Source: Ulvibacterium sp. (GTDB lineage Bacteria > Bacteroidota > Bacteroidia > Flavobacteriales > Flavobacteriaceae). Taken from it: a DNA stretch of 64,000 nt. The stretch is taken from positions 186,001 to 250,000 of the forward strand of contig NZ_JANQOO010000010.1 in assembly GCF_028285715.1 (NCBI RefSeq), in the 5' to 3' direction. This document shows positions 26,695 through 36,300 of the stretch, piece by piece (the first letter of the stretch is position 1; each line of letters starts with the position of its first letter). The notes under the pieces were generated by a model, which did not search any database, was not told the origin of the DNA, and was given only the letters and a program-made list of their open reading frames with translations. A program made the translations under genes and the position numbers.

Positions 26695-27516
26695 ATGAAA
26701 AGAGTACTGATTTTGCTGCTTTTGGCAACCAGCCCGATACTCCTAAGTTTTAATGCCACAAGTTTCTTTGGTATGATTCGTCATGATGTAGATATTGAAA
26801 AATATAAAGAAATTGGCAGACAACCTGAGTATAATTGCGTGGGAAGATATTCCATTTCAGAAACAGTGGAAGACTATGCAGTAGGAGTCTTAATATCTTC
26901 TCAATGGGTTTTGACCGCAGCACACTTTGTTCAGGATTCCTCAGTATGGAAGTTCGGGGATAACTTTTATCGAACAAAAAGGATAGTCAAGCACCCAAAA
27001 CTAAAGCCGAACTCCAAGGAAACACAATGGGATGGATGGGATATGGCTTTAGTAGAACTTGAAACACCTATTTTGAATATCAAGCCCGCGGAGCGCTATC
27101 GTGGAAATGAAGAACTGGGTAGAACAATTACCAAGTTGGGTTACGGATTTATTGGAGATGGAAAAGCAGGATTATCTACACCAAGAACGCAAGAAAAACT
27201 TGGTGGCCAAAACATTGTTGATGCCATAGGGGGCATATTCGAGGATAGAGAATTCAGTACCAGCGTAATGATATGTGATTTCGACAATCCAGAAAATCCA
27301 AAGTCCAACCATTTTGGTTCTCCTATTCCGCTCGAAATGGAAATAGGAGGGTCAAAAGGGGACAGTGGAGGTGGGGTTTTTATGGATAATAATGGTACGA
27401 CCGTTTTAGTGGGAATCGTTTCAGGAGCTTTGAATCGTCAAATCAAATACGGAGCTGTAATGGCTTTGGCTAGGGTTTCAAAAGCCAATGAATGGATAGA
27501 TTCAGTTATCGATTGA
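26695..27516 (+). CDS. Trypsin-like (S1 family) serine protease, secreted
   Basis: A 273-residue protein with a Sec signal peptide at ~1-22. The catalytic triad is visible: H77 in V-L-T-A-A-H, D116 in W-D-M-A-L-V, and S224 in K-G-D-S-G-G-G. W-V-L-T-A-A-H and G-D-S-G-G are the standard S1 signatures. A Cys at 48 and one at 194 could form a disulfide. The S1-pocket Asp, six residues before the catalytic Ser in trypsin, is not obvious here (I-G-G-S-K-G-D-S), so specificity is open. It sits behind the same promoter motif as the adjacent ECF sigma operon and is probably part of that regulon. Confidence 0.88.
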   Translation: MKRVLILLLLATSPILLSFNATSFFGMIRHDVDIEKYKEIGRQPEYNCVGRYSISETVEDYAVGVLISSQWVLTAAHFVQDSSVWKFGDNFYRTKRIVKHPKLKPNSKETQWDGWDMALVELETPILNIKPAERYRGNEELGRTITKLGYGFIGDGKAGLSTPRTQEKLGGQNIVDAIGGIFEDREFSTSVMICDFDNPENPKSNHFGSPIPLEMEIGGSKGDSGGGVFMDNNGTTVLVGIVSGALNRQIKYGAVMALARVSKANEWIDSVID

Positions 27517-27556
27517 TATAGTTTCTTCTAATCTAAAATTATCTCTTGACTAAATT

Positions 27557-27585
27557 GAAACCCATTTTCAAAATCTGTAGTCTTA
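27557..27585 (+). promoter_or_regulatory. ECF-sigma-type promoter of the sigma factor operon (autoregulatory)
   Basis: GAAACC (27557-27562), a 17-bp spacer and GTCTTA (27580-27585). The segment from AAAATC to the -10 box is nearly identical to the copy upstream of the protease gene. It lies about 25 bp before the first gene of the operon encoding the ECF sigma factor, the usual position for an autoregulated ECF promoter. Confidence 0.72.
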
Positions 27586-27611
27586 TATTATAGCAAACAA
27601 AACTTAAAAAC

Positions 27612-27977
27612 ATGTATGCATACTTCGTTATAATCGCAATAGCGTTATCTGTCTTCGGAATTGCCTATACCTTCTTTACATATCGCAATAAAGAACGTAT
27701 GGCCCTAATTGAATCGGGAATTGATATTGAATACTTCAGACTTAAGACCCAAAGACAGAATATTATGCTGTTAAGTTTTGGTTTAATATTCATCGGTTTC
27801 GCCTTAGGTATCCTGAGTGGGTTCTTTTTTGAAAAATACCTGTTAGAAAATTATAACCCTAAAGACTATCGCAACTACCCACAGGCATATTTAAGCATGA
27901 TTACTTTGTTCATGGGTATGGCCATGCTGGTTGCATATTTTATAAATCGGAAGATGAAAAGTAAAATCAGTAGGTAA
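27612..27977 (+). CDS. DUF6249-like small membrane protein
   Basis: A 121-residue protein with three hydrophobic segments (residues ~3-22, ~50-72 and ~94-112). Between the first two lies the motif R-N-K-E-R-M-A-L-I-E-S-G-I-D, seen in small membrane proteins that commonly precede ECF sigma factor genes in Bacteroidota (the DUF6249 group, from memory). Function unknown; position suggests a membrane component of the stress-sensing unit. It is the first gene of the operon, 18 bp before the sigma factor gene, and starts right after the ECF-type promoter. Confidence 0.78.
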   Translation: MYAYFVIIAIALSVFGIAYTFFTYRNKERMALIESGIDIEYFRLKTQRQNIMLLSFGLIFIGFALGILSGFFFEKYLLENYNPKDYRNYPQAYLSMITLFMGMAMLVAYFINRKMKSKISR

Positions 27978-27995
27978 GAGTATTTATCCGTTATA

Positions 27996-28583
27996 ATGGA
28001 CAAATCCAACTATTCAGAAGAGGATGCTATCGAATCGGCAATGGTTGGTCAGGAGGATGGGTATAGGTACTTGCTTACAAAATACCAGAGGTATGCGTTC
28101 TCGATTGCCATTGGGATTGTTAGAAATGAAGAAAATGCGGAAGAGGTTGTGCAGGATTCATTTATTAGGATTTTCAAACATATTTCCAAGTTCAACAAGT
28201 CGGGTAAGTTTTCTACTTGGTTGTATCGTATAGTATACAATACCGCACTAACCAGCTTAAGGAGGAAAAGAAAAATAGATTTTCTTTCATTGAACGAGCC
28301 AGAAAATTATGACCTAGAAATTCCCGCCAACTATTCGAACGGATTCGATGATCTGGTTAAAGGCGATAAAGTCAAATTCGTAAATAAGGCTATAGCGAGG
28401 CTTTCGGAAGCCGAAAACTTAGCACTTATACTCTACTATACGAATGAGTGTTCGATTATTGAGATTTCACAGATTACAGGATGGAATACATCTACAATCA
28501 AAACAAGGCTTTACAGGGGGAGACAAAATTTATACTTGGAACTTTCCAAGCTATTGGGAAATGAAGTAAAAGAAATACGATGA
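27996..28583 (+). CDS. ECF-family RNA polymerase sigma factor
   Basis: A 195-residue sigma-70-like ECF factor. Region 2 spans residues ~20-90 (Y-L-L-T-K-Y-Q-R-Y-A-F-S-I-A, E-N-A-E-E-V-V-Q-D-S-F-I-R-I-F, F-S-T-W-L-Y-R-I-V-Y-N-T), and region 4 spans ~130-185 (I-A-R-L-S-E-A-E-N-L-A-L-I-L-Y-Y, then I-S-Q-I-T-G-W-N-T-S-T-I-K-T-R-L-Y-R-G-R). It probably recognises the GAAACC-17-GTCTTA element found before its own operon and before the protease gene. Its stop overlaps the start of the next gene by 4 bp (ATGA), so it is coupled to a membrane protein that may be its anti-sigma factor. Confidence 0.93.
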   Translation: MDKSNYSEEDAIESAMVGQEDGYRYLLTKYQRYAFSIAIGIVRNEENAEEVVQDSFIRIFKHISKFNKSGKFSTWLYRIVYNTALTSLRRKRKIDFLSLNEPENYDLEIPANYSNGFDDLVKGDKVKFVNKAIARLSEAENLALILYYTNECSIIEISQITGWNTSTIKTRLYRGRQNLYLELSKLLGNEVKEIR

Positions 28584-28984
28584 AAAAATTGAATTTGAAC
28601 CATCAGGTTGATGAAGACGATGAAAAGTTGATAAGCCTTCTTAGGACATCTATAAGTCGGGAAGCCTCCGAACAATTTGTAGATAACACTTTACAGAAGT
28701 TCTTGACTCTAAAAGTAAAAAGAAAGAAACTCTACAAACCTTTAAAATTGCCATTGTACTTGATGCTGGTTATAGGATTCATTCTTTTGGCACCTATCTT
28801 TATTATGTTGAACTCTCAAGTATCCCCTCCCGATTTTGGGCTTGAGTGGGGTGATTTCATTGAAAACATGTCGTTTCAACTGGATTCTTGGTATACACTA
28901 ACCCCATTACTGTTAGTATTGGTTTTAATTTCTGTCGTCTGGATTGAATTAGGTCTGTTCAAATTTCGAAATCCTTTTGTATAA
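28580..28984 (+). CDS. Putative anti-sigma / membrane protein coupled to the ECF factor
   Basis: A 134-residue protein. The first ~55 residues are charged, helical and cytoplasmic (D-E-D-D-E-K-L-I-S-L-L-R-T-S-I-S-R-E-A-S). Two TM segments follow (~58-80 and ~108-128), separated by a short loop. This is the general layout of non-zinc anti-sigma-like proteins of Bacteroidota; the HxxxCxxC zinc motif is absent. It overlaps the sigma gene by 4 bp. Alternatively it may be a membrane protein of the regulon without anti-sigma function. Confidence 0.65.
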   Translation: MKKLNLNHQVDEDDEKLISLLRTSISREASEQFVDNTLQKFLTLKVKRKKLYKPLKLPLYLMLVIGFILLAPIFIMLNSQVSPPDFGLEWGDFIENMSFQLDSWYTLTPLLLVLVLISVVWIELGLFKFRNPFV

Positions 28985-29319
28985 TCGTTTTCAAGGTAAA
29001 AGAAGCCCATAAAACCAACATATTTTGGGAATCTACCTCTCCTCACAAATCTGTCTCATAAACTCGCCGTTTTTTAGGACATCACCTCTACTTCATTCTA
29101 TTCCTTTAATTAGCTGTGGTCGACAAATACGTTAAATTCATATTGTTCCTTTATTACTATAGGACCAACGACTTGAAAGGCTTGATAGTATTACATTTTT
29201 GATGTACCAAGCCGGTTGCATCGACATTTGGTGCACCACGCCCCTTCCCTTATAAAGGTTTCCGTTCAAAGTCTAATTTTTTAATCCCCTCTTAGTCCGG
29301 TTGTCATAGTTATTGCTTA
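28985..29319. other. 335-bp intergenic region, no gene seen
   Basis: Lies between the end of the ECF operon and the end of the convergent AraC gene. No ORF with a believable start or family match. A GGTGCACC palindrome near 29230 is the only notable symmetry, and no clear terminator is visible. Confidence 0.55.
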
Positions 29320-30168
29320 TCAATAATTGGCATATTGTTTTTTAAAAGCCAAAGGGTTTTCCAGAGTAATAGCCTTAAAAACCCGATTGAAATAAGAAAG
29401 GCTTTCAAAACCACAAGCGTAACACACTTCACTGACATTTTTGTCCAATAACAGTAGACGTTTGGCTTGATTGATGCGATATTGATTCAAAAATTCAGTA
29501 AATGTCAAATGTGTTGCCTGTTTGAAATAACGACAAAAAGCAACTTTTGTCAGGTGGCATAAATCGGCAACTTCTTCCACTTTTATTTTGCGTTGATAAT
29601 TAGCCTCAATAAAATCATATAACAATTGGAGCCGTTCTTGCGATTTTCTAGTGTATTGATTCTTTACTGGACTATCATGCAATAACTTAATTTCTGTACA
29701 ATGTGCCAATAATTGAAATACTCGCAACACTTCTAAAAATTGTTCAAATGGGTGTAAAACAGATAATTTTTCAAGCATTTCTCCTGCAATAGTCTTTGTT
29801 TTGCCTTCAATGACAATAACATATTTCGATTGTTCAAGAAATCGATGAACAGCCAATAGTTCTGGAGTCTGAATCGAATTTTCCTTTAAAAAATCGGGTC
29901 GAATATGCAAAACCGTTTTTTTGTAATCAGTCTTTACTCCGTAATCAACGTTAAGATGTGGAATATTTGAGCCAATAAAAACTAAACTACTGCTTTCATA
30001 TCGGGATATATGTTGGCCGATATGACGTCTGCCGTTAGCACCCTCGATATAGGTAAGCTCCAATTCTGGGTGATAATGCCAAAAGTAAAAATCGTTCATT
30101 CGTGAATTGGGCAAGATTTGAAACGAACTATTGCTAGCGGGTTGTATGGATTCCAATTGAATTTTCAT
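29320..30168 (-). CDS. AraC-family regulator with N-terminal cupin
   Basis: 282 residues from ATG 30168; an upstream TTG at 30222 is less likely. The N-terminal ~140 residues look like a sugar- or ligand-binding cupin (F-Y-F-W-H-Y-H-P-E-L-E-L-T-Y-I, G-S-N-I-P-H). The C-terminal AraC domain has first HTH V-E-E-V-A-D-L-C-H-L-T-K-V-A-F-C-R-Y-F-K and second HTH V-S-E-V-C-Y-A-C-G-F-E-S-L-S-Y-F-N-R-V-F-K. It is divergent from a phytanoyl-CoA dioxygenase-family gene with a 137-bp shared promoter region, so it probably controls that gene. Both are noticeably more AT-rich than their surroundings, hinting at acquisition from another source. Confidence 0.87.
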   Translation of the reverse strand: MKIQLESIQPASNSSFQILPNSRMNDFYFWHYHPELELTYIEGANGRRHIGQHISRYESSSLVFIGSNIPHLNVDYGVKTDYKKTVLHIRPDFLKENSIQTPELLAVHRFLEQSKYVIVIEGKTKTIAGEMLEKLSVLHPFEQFLEVLRVFQLLAHCTEIKLLHDSPVKNQYTRKSQERLQLLYDFIEANYQRKIKVEEVADLCHLTKVAFCRYFKQATHLTFTEFLNQYRINQAKRLLLLDKNVSEVCYACGFESLSYFNRVFKAITLENPLAFKKQYANY

Positions 30169-30305
30169 CGTCAATATACTTTTACCAAGGCAAAAATCGT
30201 AAAAAATGTTTATATAGTTCAAAAAATGATGAATTTTGAGGTAGAACGCCCCTCTCTGTAATTTTATCTTCGCTACATTATTTCACTTTTAAAAAGATGT
30301 AGGAT

Positions 30306-31043
30306 ATGCTTACTAAACAAGAAATTGATTTTTTAGATAACAACGGTTATCTAAATTTGGGTCAACTATTAATACCAGAACAAGTAATTCAAATTAATGA
30401 ACGCCTCGCTGAACTATTGCAGCTGGAAGGCGACAATGCAGGGTTAGAATTGGGAAAATCAAAATATATCCGCCATCCGAAAGAAGATGGGACGGACCGC
30501 TTGGCGGATTTAGTCAATAAAGGCTCTGTTTTTGATATTTTTTACACTCATCCTAGGGTATTGTCTGGTATTGAAGCCGTATTAGGGCAGACATACAAAT
30601 TATCGTCACTAAATTATCGGGCTGCAAAACCAGGCAAAGGGCAGCAAAGACTTCACGTTGATTGGAAAAATGCTGTAGCGAGCGGTTCTTTTAAAGTCTG
30701 CAATAGTATTTGGCTTTTAGATGATTTTACGGAACACAATGGGTCTACCCGCATAGTCCCTAAAACGCATAAATCGAGTATTCTGCCTGAGGAAGCTATG
30801 TCAGATCCTAATGACGAGCATCCTGACGAAATTCGCATTATGGCGCCTGCAGGCTCTGTTTTTATTTTTAATTCGCATGTATGGCATGGTGGTACAACCA
30901 ATCAAACAAGCCATGACCGACGTAGTATTCACAGTTATTTTTGTACAAGGGACCAACCTCAACAAATTGACCAGAGGGAATTTATAACCCGAGAAGTTTT
31001 ACAACGCATTGGTGAAAAGGGCAAGTATATTTTAGATGTTTAA
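30306..31043 (+). CDS. Phytanoyl-CoA dioxygenase (PhyH) family Fe(II)/2-oxoglutarate oxygenase
   Basis: A 245-residue double-stranded beta-helix oxygenase. The iron triad is visible as H117-x-D119 (L-H-V-D-W) and H194 in V-W-H-G-G, and R205/R206 just after could bind 2-oxoglutarate. The start E-I-D-F-L-D-N-N-G-Y-L-N-L-G is typical of PhyH proteins. Such enzymes hydroxylate small molecules; the substrate here is unknown. It is divergent from a cupin-AraC regulator, suggesting induction by the substrate. The gene ends 126 bp before a bidirectional terminator-like hairpin. Confidence 0.88.
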   Translation: MLTKQEIDFLDNNGYLNLGQLLIPEQVIQINERLAELLQLEGDNAGLELGKSKYIRHPKEDGTDRLADLVNKGSVFDIFYTHPRVLSGIEAVLGQTYKLSSLNYRAAKPGKGQQRLHVDWKNAVASGSFKVCNSIWLLDDFTEHNGSTRIVPKTHKSSILPEEAMSDPNDEHPDEIRIMAPAGSVFIFNSHVWHGGTTNQTSHDRRSIHSYFCTRDQPQQIDQREFITREVLQRIGEKGKYILDV

Positions 31044-31169
31044 GAAGAACTGAGTTAAAATTTTCCGATTTTTATTGAATAGCTTAATTTTCAATTGTCC
31101 CATAAAACGAACATTTTACAGCTCTTTTAAACCTATTGAAACTTTAGGGGAACCCTTATCGAAATAAAA

Positions 31170-31192
31170 AAACTGCCCGTAAAGGGCAGTTT
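31170..31192 (-). terminator. Hairpin terminator between convergent genes
   Basis: A perfect 9-bp stem (AAACTGCCC / GGGCAGTTT) with a 5-nt loop. On the minus strand it leads into a run of seven Ts, 22 bp after the stop of the SnoaL-like gene, so it should end that leftward operon. It may also act weakly on the PhyH transcript. Confidence 0.85.
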
Positions 31193-31213
31193 CAGATATT
31201 GTCGAAAATAGAC

Positions 31214-31660
31214 TTAGGATGCTGGGTTGTAACCAATCTGTTGAAACCAATCCCAGTTGTCCCAAAAAGAGGTAATCTCTTCAATTTGGTTATCGTCATT
31301 GATTTTCAAAATGAACAGGTGTTCCACATTGTAGTACCTCCCTTTGCTTGGTATTCCCAGAATTTCCTTTTCCTGGGTGCCACCAATGAATACCCTTACT
31401 ATGGCATTTCCTTCGTTATCCACCGTAATGCTCTTTACATCATTGGTAAGGTCGGGAAAGGAAGTGATAAGCGCATTGGCAATACCTTTCCAAGTAGTTC
31501 CTTCACCTCCTTTTATCTTGCCTATTCCGTTCTCCCCAAGTGGGACATATCTGAAGGTTCCTTCGGCTGTTGCGAGGGAAACTGCCTTGTCTAAATCCTG
31601 ATTTTTGTAAGCGTTGAAGAATTCTTGTGCTACTTGCTTTCTGTTTACTAAAGTTTTCAT
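31214..31660 (-). CDS. SnoaL-like / NTF2-fold protein
   Basis: A 148-residue NTF2-like cone-fold protein of the SnoaL polyketide-cyclase/ester-cyclase type: V-A-Q-E-F-F-N-A-Y-K-N-Q-D-L-D-K-A-V-S-L near the start, then G-E-G-T-T-W-K-G-I-A-N-A-L-I-T-S-F-P-D-L, and the closing beta strands L-F-I-L-K-I-N-D-D-N-Q-I-E-E-I. Members may isomerise small molecules or act as binding proteins; no catalytic function can be assigned here. It lies 26 bp downstream of the DJ-1 gene on the same strand and is followed by a clear terminator, so the two form an operon. Confidence 0.85.
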   Translation of the reverse strand: MKTLVNRKQVAQEFFNAYKNQDLDKAVSLATAEGTFRYVPLGENGIGKIKGGEGTTWKGIANALITSFPDLTNDVKSITVDNEGNAIVRVFIGGTQEKEILGIPSKGRYYNVEHLFILKINDDNQIEEITSFWDNWDWFQQIGYNPAS

Positions 31661-31686
31661 TTTGATTGTTTTTTTACGATTAAATT

Positions 31687-32379
31687 TTATTTTACTGAAA
31701 TTAATTCGAGGGTCTTTTTTGCTGTCAATATGGATGACTGGGGATTTTGACCCGTAACCAAATTGCCATCTTCAATGACAAATTCACTCCAATCATCCCC
31801 TTTTTGGTATATGCCTCCTTCTTCGACAAGTGTCTTTTCTAAAAGAAAGGGTACAACTTCGGTAAGACCAACGGCCTCTTCTTCTGAATTGGTGAAGGAA
31901 GTCAGGCGACGTCCTTTTACGAAGGGTTGGCCATTTTCGGTCTTTACACCTTTTAGACCAACCACACCGTGACAAACCAAGCCTATCGGTCTGTCTTTTT
32001 TGGCGAAGGCATTAATCAGTCGGGCTACCTCTGCATTGTCACCAAGGTCCCACATCGGGCCGTGTCCGCCAGGGAAGAACAATATGTCATATTCTTCGGG
32101 GTTGATTTCGGAAAGCACGGGTACATTTTTTATAGCATTCAGTGCTTTGTCATCAACGAAGAATCGTTTGGTGTAGGCCGTCTGCCATTCCTGTAGTTGG
32201 CTCTTTGGGTCCAAGGGAACTTGTCCCCCTTTTGGCGAAGCAATGGTAATGGCTGCCCCGTTATCCAAAAATTGATAATAGGGTCCGGCCAGTTCTTCTA
32301 GCCAGACTCCTGTTTTCTCACCTGTATTTCCCAAGGTATCGTGAGAGGTTGTTACGATCAATACATTTAAAGTATCCAT
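31687..32379 (-). CDS. DJ-1/PfpI-family protein (Hsp31-like, class I glutamine amidotransferase fold)
   Basis: A 230-residue protein with nucleophile elbow V-C136-H137-G, F-F-P-G-G-H-G-P-M-W-D-L and an N-terminal G-E-K-T-G-V-W-L-E-E-L. This layout is that of the YhbO/HchA (Hsp31)-like branch, whose members act as glyoxalase III or deglycase and chaperones in oxidative or carbonyl stress. It is the first gene of an operon with the SnoaL-like gene. A Crp-type regulator gene lies 101 bp upstream on the same strand and may control it (inference). Confidence 0.88.
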   Translation of the reverse strand: MDTLNVLIVTTSHDTLGNTGEKTGVWLEELAGPYYQFLDNGAAITIASPKGGQVPLDPKSQLQEWQTAYTKRFFVDDKALNAIKNVPVLSEINPEEYDILFFPGGHGPMWDLGDNAEVARLINAFAKKDRPIGLVCHGVVGLKGVKTENGQPFVKGRRLTSFTNSEEEAVGLTEVVPFLLEKTLVEEGGIYQKGDDWSEFVIEDGNLVTGQNPQSSILTAKKTLELISVK

Positions 32380-32480
32380 TGTGCAGTGTTTTATGGGTTA
32401 TTAAAATCTTACACTACAAAGATGCGGCGGGAACAAGGCCAAAATCGTTGACCTTGGTTATGAAAAAAGATTGACCTGTG

Positions 32481-33059
32481 TTAAGATTGGGCCAGTTTTC
32501 TACGTAAGCGACTAAGGCTTTCGGGCTTTATGCCCAGATAATTGGCGATCAGATAGTTTGGAACGCGCTGTTCAATATTAGGATAACGTTTTTGGAAATC
32601 AAGGTACCTTTCGGTACTTGTCTTTTCCATTGCAGAAAGGATTCTATCCTGAAGTGCTACATAGGCTCCAGAAAGTTTGATGCGGAAAAAACGTTCAAAT
32701 CCAGGTATTTTTTGGTACAGTAGTTCCAGGTCATCCCTATGGATACCTAATAGCTCGGAGTGCTCTAGACAATCGATGTTAAAACGGGCCTTTCGTTCTT
32801 TGAAAAAAGCCCCAAAATCGCTTACCCACCAGTTCTCAATGGCAAACTGTACGGTGTGCTCATTCCCTCCGGAATCGACTTCGAATGTTCTTAGGCAACC
32901 TTTGGAGACAAAATACTGGTAATTGACGTAATCGCCCTCTTGAATGAGATACTGACGTTTCCTCATTCTTTTTGGAACCAATAGAGAATGAAAAACTTCA
33001 AGGTCTTTGTCTGTTAGCGAGATATGCTCCGCGATATGTTCATCAATGCTATCGAACAT
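32481..33059 (-). CDS. Crp/Fnr-family regulator
   Basis: A 192-residue protein with an N-terminal cyclic-nucleotide-binding-type beta barrel (R-K-R-Q-Y-L-I-Q-E-G-D-Y-V-N-Y-Q-Y-F-V, C-L-R-T-F) and a C-terminal winged helix (V-P-N-Y-L-I-A-N-Y-L-G-I-K-P-E-S-L-S-R-L-R). The barrel keeps the fold, but the R-S-A-type cAMP phosphate-binding motif is not evident, as in most short Bacteroidota Crp proteins. No cysteine cluster for an Fe-S centre is present. It is followed downstream by the DJ-1/SnoaL operon and preceded by a 288-bp gap in which no gene is visible. Confidence 0.88.
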   Translation of the reverse strand: MFDSIDEHIAEHISLTDKDLEVFHSLLVPKRMRKRQYLIQEGDYVNYQYFVSKGCLRTFEVDSGGNEHTVQFAIENWWVSDFGAFFKERKARFNIDCLEHSELLGIHRDDLELLYQKIPGFERFFRIKLSGAYVALQDRILSAMEKTSTERYLDFQKRYPNIEQRVPNYLIANYLGIKPESLSRLRRKLAQS

Positions 33060-33347
33060 AATACGAAAGTAAGAAATAGGTGTTCTAAATCTGTTTTGTT
33101 CGTCATTTTAGTAGTCAAACCACAAAAGTAATGTCACTGTGTGTATATTTGACACTTTCCTAAAAATATCTATAAAACCAACGTTTTTTCGGAAGGAATT
33201 GCAACAAAAATGCTGACGACTTAAGAATTTTACGTTTGAGTCATCTTCAACCGCAGATATAGTCAAACAAGCTTATTCTAGTTTAAATTACATAGTTGTA
33301 ACTCTCGAAACGGAAGACAAACCCAAACTGAACATTTTTAGCTATCT

Positions 33348-36300
33348 CTAATCCACAGCTTCAAAAAGGCTTTTTATCGATTCTTTTTTGGCTGAAGGTA
33401 CTTCCTCCAACAATTTTAGATAAAAATCAATAAATCTTTTGGGTTCGCTTTGATTTTCCTTTCCCCACTGGGCCAAAATTGAATTAAACTTTTTGATCCC
33501 AATGGTTTCCATCAAAGAGAACATGGCCCATGCTCCTTTGTTTACTTCAAGATAGTCAGCACCATCAGCGTAGAGTAATGGAGGTTCTATGTTGGGTTCA
33601 TTGTTTTTGTCCTTGCCATATTTATCCTTTTTCTTTTGTACCAGAAGCTGTGAGGCTTCATCACCTAAAGACTCTTTCACAAATTGCAATCCAATGGCCT
33701 CGGGCAATGCCATGATGAGCATCTCAGCACCCTGAACGTCGGCAACGGATAGTTTTTTTTGCAACCATAGACTTGCCAATCCACTTCCAATGGTTTGATG
33801 GATATAGGCCTTTTCCTGTAAGCCTTCGGTATTGGCGACCCATCCCTCTTTTTCAGAAAGGGCAATGGTGTTGGCAAAAGTGTATCTGTCGTCTTGCCAA
33901 CGGTGTATCTCTACCAACTGTAGATAATTGTCCACCGTATTTGCACCAAATTTGGTTCCCATAAAGGCAACCCCTTTTTTAATGGCTTCTTGATATAATA
34001 CTATATTAAAAGTGTGGGTAGGTTTATATAAAATAGAGTAGGCTACCTTATCTGCCTTGCCATTGGCAATGGCATAATCTGATGAACCTACATGCCAATT
34101 GAACACTTGGGGAGTAGTTACTGTGTAGGTCGCTATATTTCGACCATCCTTGGTCTCCATTTTTTGTAAGACCCCCGCTGTAAAAGGAATTTGACCTTCT
34201 TCGGTACTTACGGTTAGCTTACCGGTAACCCAATTGGCATCTGTAGCAAATACATTTTGTCCAAGGGCAAAAGAATCATCTATGTCGGCCATTCTGGAAT
34301 CCAGTCTTCGCAACCCTTGTTCCTTACGTTTGCGATTTTCCAACAATTCCTTATCACTATCATAACCAATTACTGGTAAAAACTCTTGTATGCTTCCAAA
34401 GCTACCCTTGTTTGTTAAATCTGCCTGAAAATCACTCTGAACAAAACCAATATATTGCTTGGTTCCCTCTAAAGAAAGCTGCAACGAACTGTCCTTTTGT
34501 ATGGCTTTCGGAATCAAATAAGCGGTCAGGTTTTGCTCGGCATCCTCTTTTGCGATAGTCAATTCCTGTCCGTTCAGCATTACGCTGGTCAATTGGGTAA
34601 AATCCTTGGAATTTAGAAATAGGCTGTCCGCCCCTTTTTCGTTGTTCAAGATGATATCAGCAGAAAATTCAGCCCTTCTTTCCGAAGGAAAAAGGTCTAG
34701 CTTTGCATCCAACATTTCGTATTTGGGTTGCGGTTTGGTTTCCAAATACTTGTATGTCTTCTCATACTCGGCATCCAACCGTTCTTCTACAGCCTCTGGG
34801 GTAAAGTTTCCGTTGTCATAAACATTTTTGGTAATGAAAGACATTAAAAGCAAGAATACCCCAAAAAACGCCACCATCACGACTTTGGAACCTAAACCGA
34901 GCTGCATATTTCTTAAGGAAAGCCTGTTTTTCCATTTTTTGTCCGAGCCTCGCTTCCACAGCCAAACACCTGCCATGACTAGGGTAACGGCCAACGCCAA
35001 CCAATACAGGAAGAACCAATTGGCCGACTGATGGAATATACCGTAACCGCTAGTTTCTGAGTAGTCTTCCACACCGGGTGTAAAGCCATAACCCACTCTT
35101 AAGTCTTCAATGATGCCCATATCAAAGGAAACAATCAAGAAAATAAAAAAGCCAACACAAAGAAGATGTGTCAAAATTCGATGGCTAGTTAATGCGCCTA
35201 CAAAAAATACCAACGAAGCCCAAAGGACAAAATTTAAGAAGGCCCATCGGTACAATAATAAATCTTCCACAAACCTTCCTAAGTCTATATAAGAAGCACC
35301 GCCCAACAGAACCTGGGTAAACAGTGAAACCAAAATAAAGCTTAGGCTTAAGATAAAAGATAGTCCAATAACGGCTGCCAATCTAGAAAGTTGGGTAACC
35401 CACACCGGAACAGGTAATGAATCTGTTATTTGCCAGATATTCACCGTTTTGTCCTTAAAAAATAGCTCTCCGGCCCAAATCATGATCAACATGGTAACAA
35501 AGACGCCCCATTGCAACCTAAAATAGGTCATATTGCTACTTATTGGATGTTCATTGCCTATATAGTAGGCAGCATTCCAGGTAACGTTTTGCATAAATAC
35601 CATCAATAAAATAATACCTAGAATTATTTTAAATGAGGTAGGACGAACAATATTCATGAACTCCAATTTCGAAAGCGACCATAATTTGGTTACAAAATTG
35701 CGCACCCGATATTGCTTCACCACCTTCGGTAATTTTATGGATGCGGCAGTAAACGCCCCCTTTTTGTCTTCTTTGATTTTTTTAGATTTATCGACCCCTG
35801 CTTGAATAAAATATTTGAAGGAAAATCGGATATACGATGCTATGGTAAATAACAACGCAAGTCCAAACCAAAATAGCCTATTGTATAACACAAAGCCTGA
35901 GAGCCGGAACATTTCTATATTTTTTTGCGAGGGAGTCAACAATTCCGTGTAGTGTTGTGCAGCCACATATCCGCCAGAATCTGCCAAAATGTATGCCATT
36001 AAATTATCCCCGCCACCGGTTTCATAAGAAGTTTGCGCAATTAAAAAAATGATGACCACCAAAAAAACGGCCAAATAACTTGTAGCTATTTTTCTGGTAA
36101 AAACGATGGAGAAAAATACTATGGACACATAAAAAAAGAGATTGGGTATCGTAAACATAATCCAACCATGAAATAAGGGGCCCCATGGTGTGGGTCCAAA
36201 ACGACTTGCCTCGCCTATACCGGAATAAGGTACCAACAAATGCCCCACGATCATACCCGTACTTAGAATCACCAAATAAAGGAAAGCGGCCAAAAAGCGG

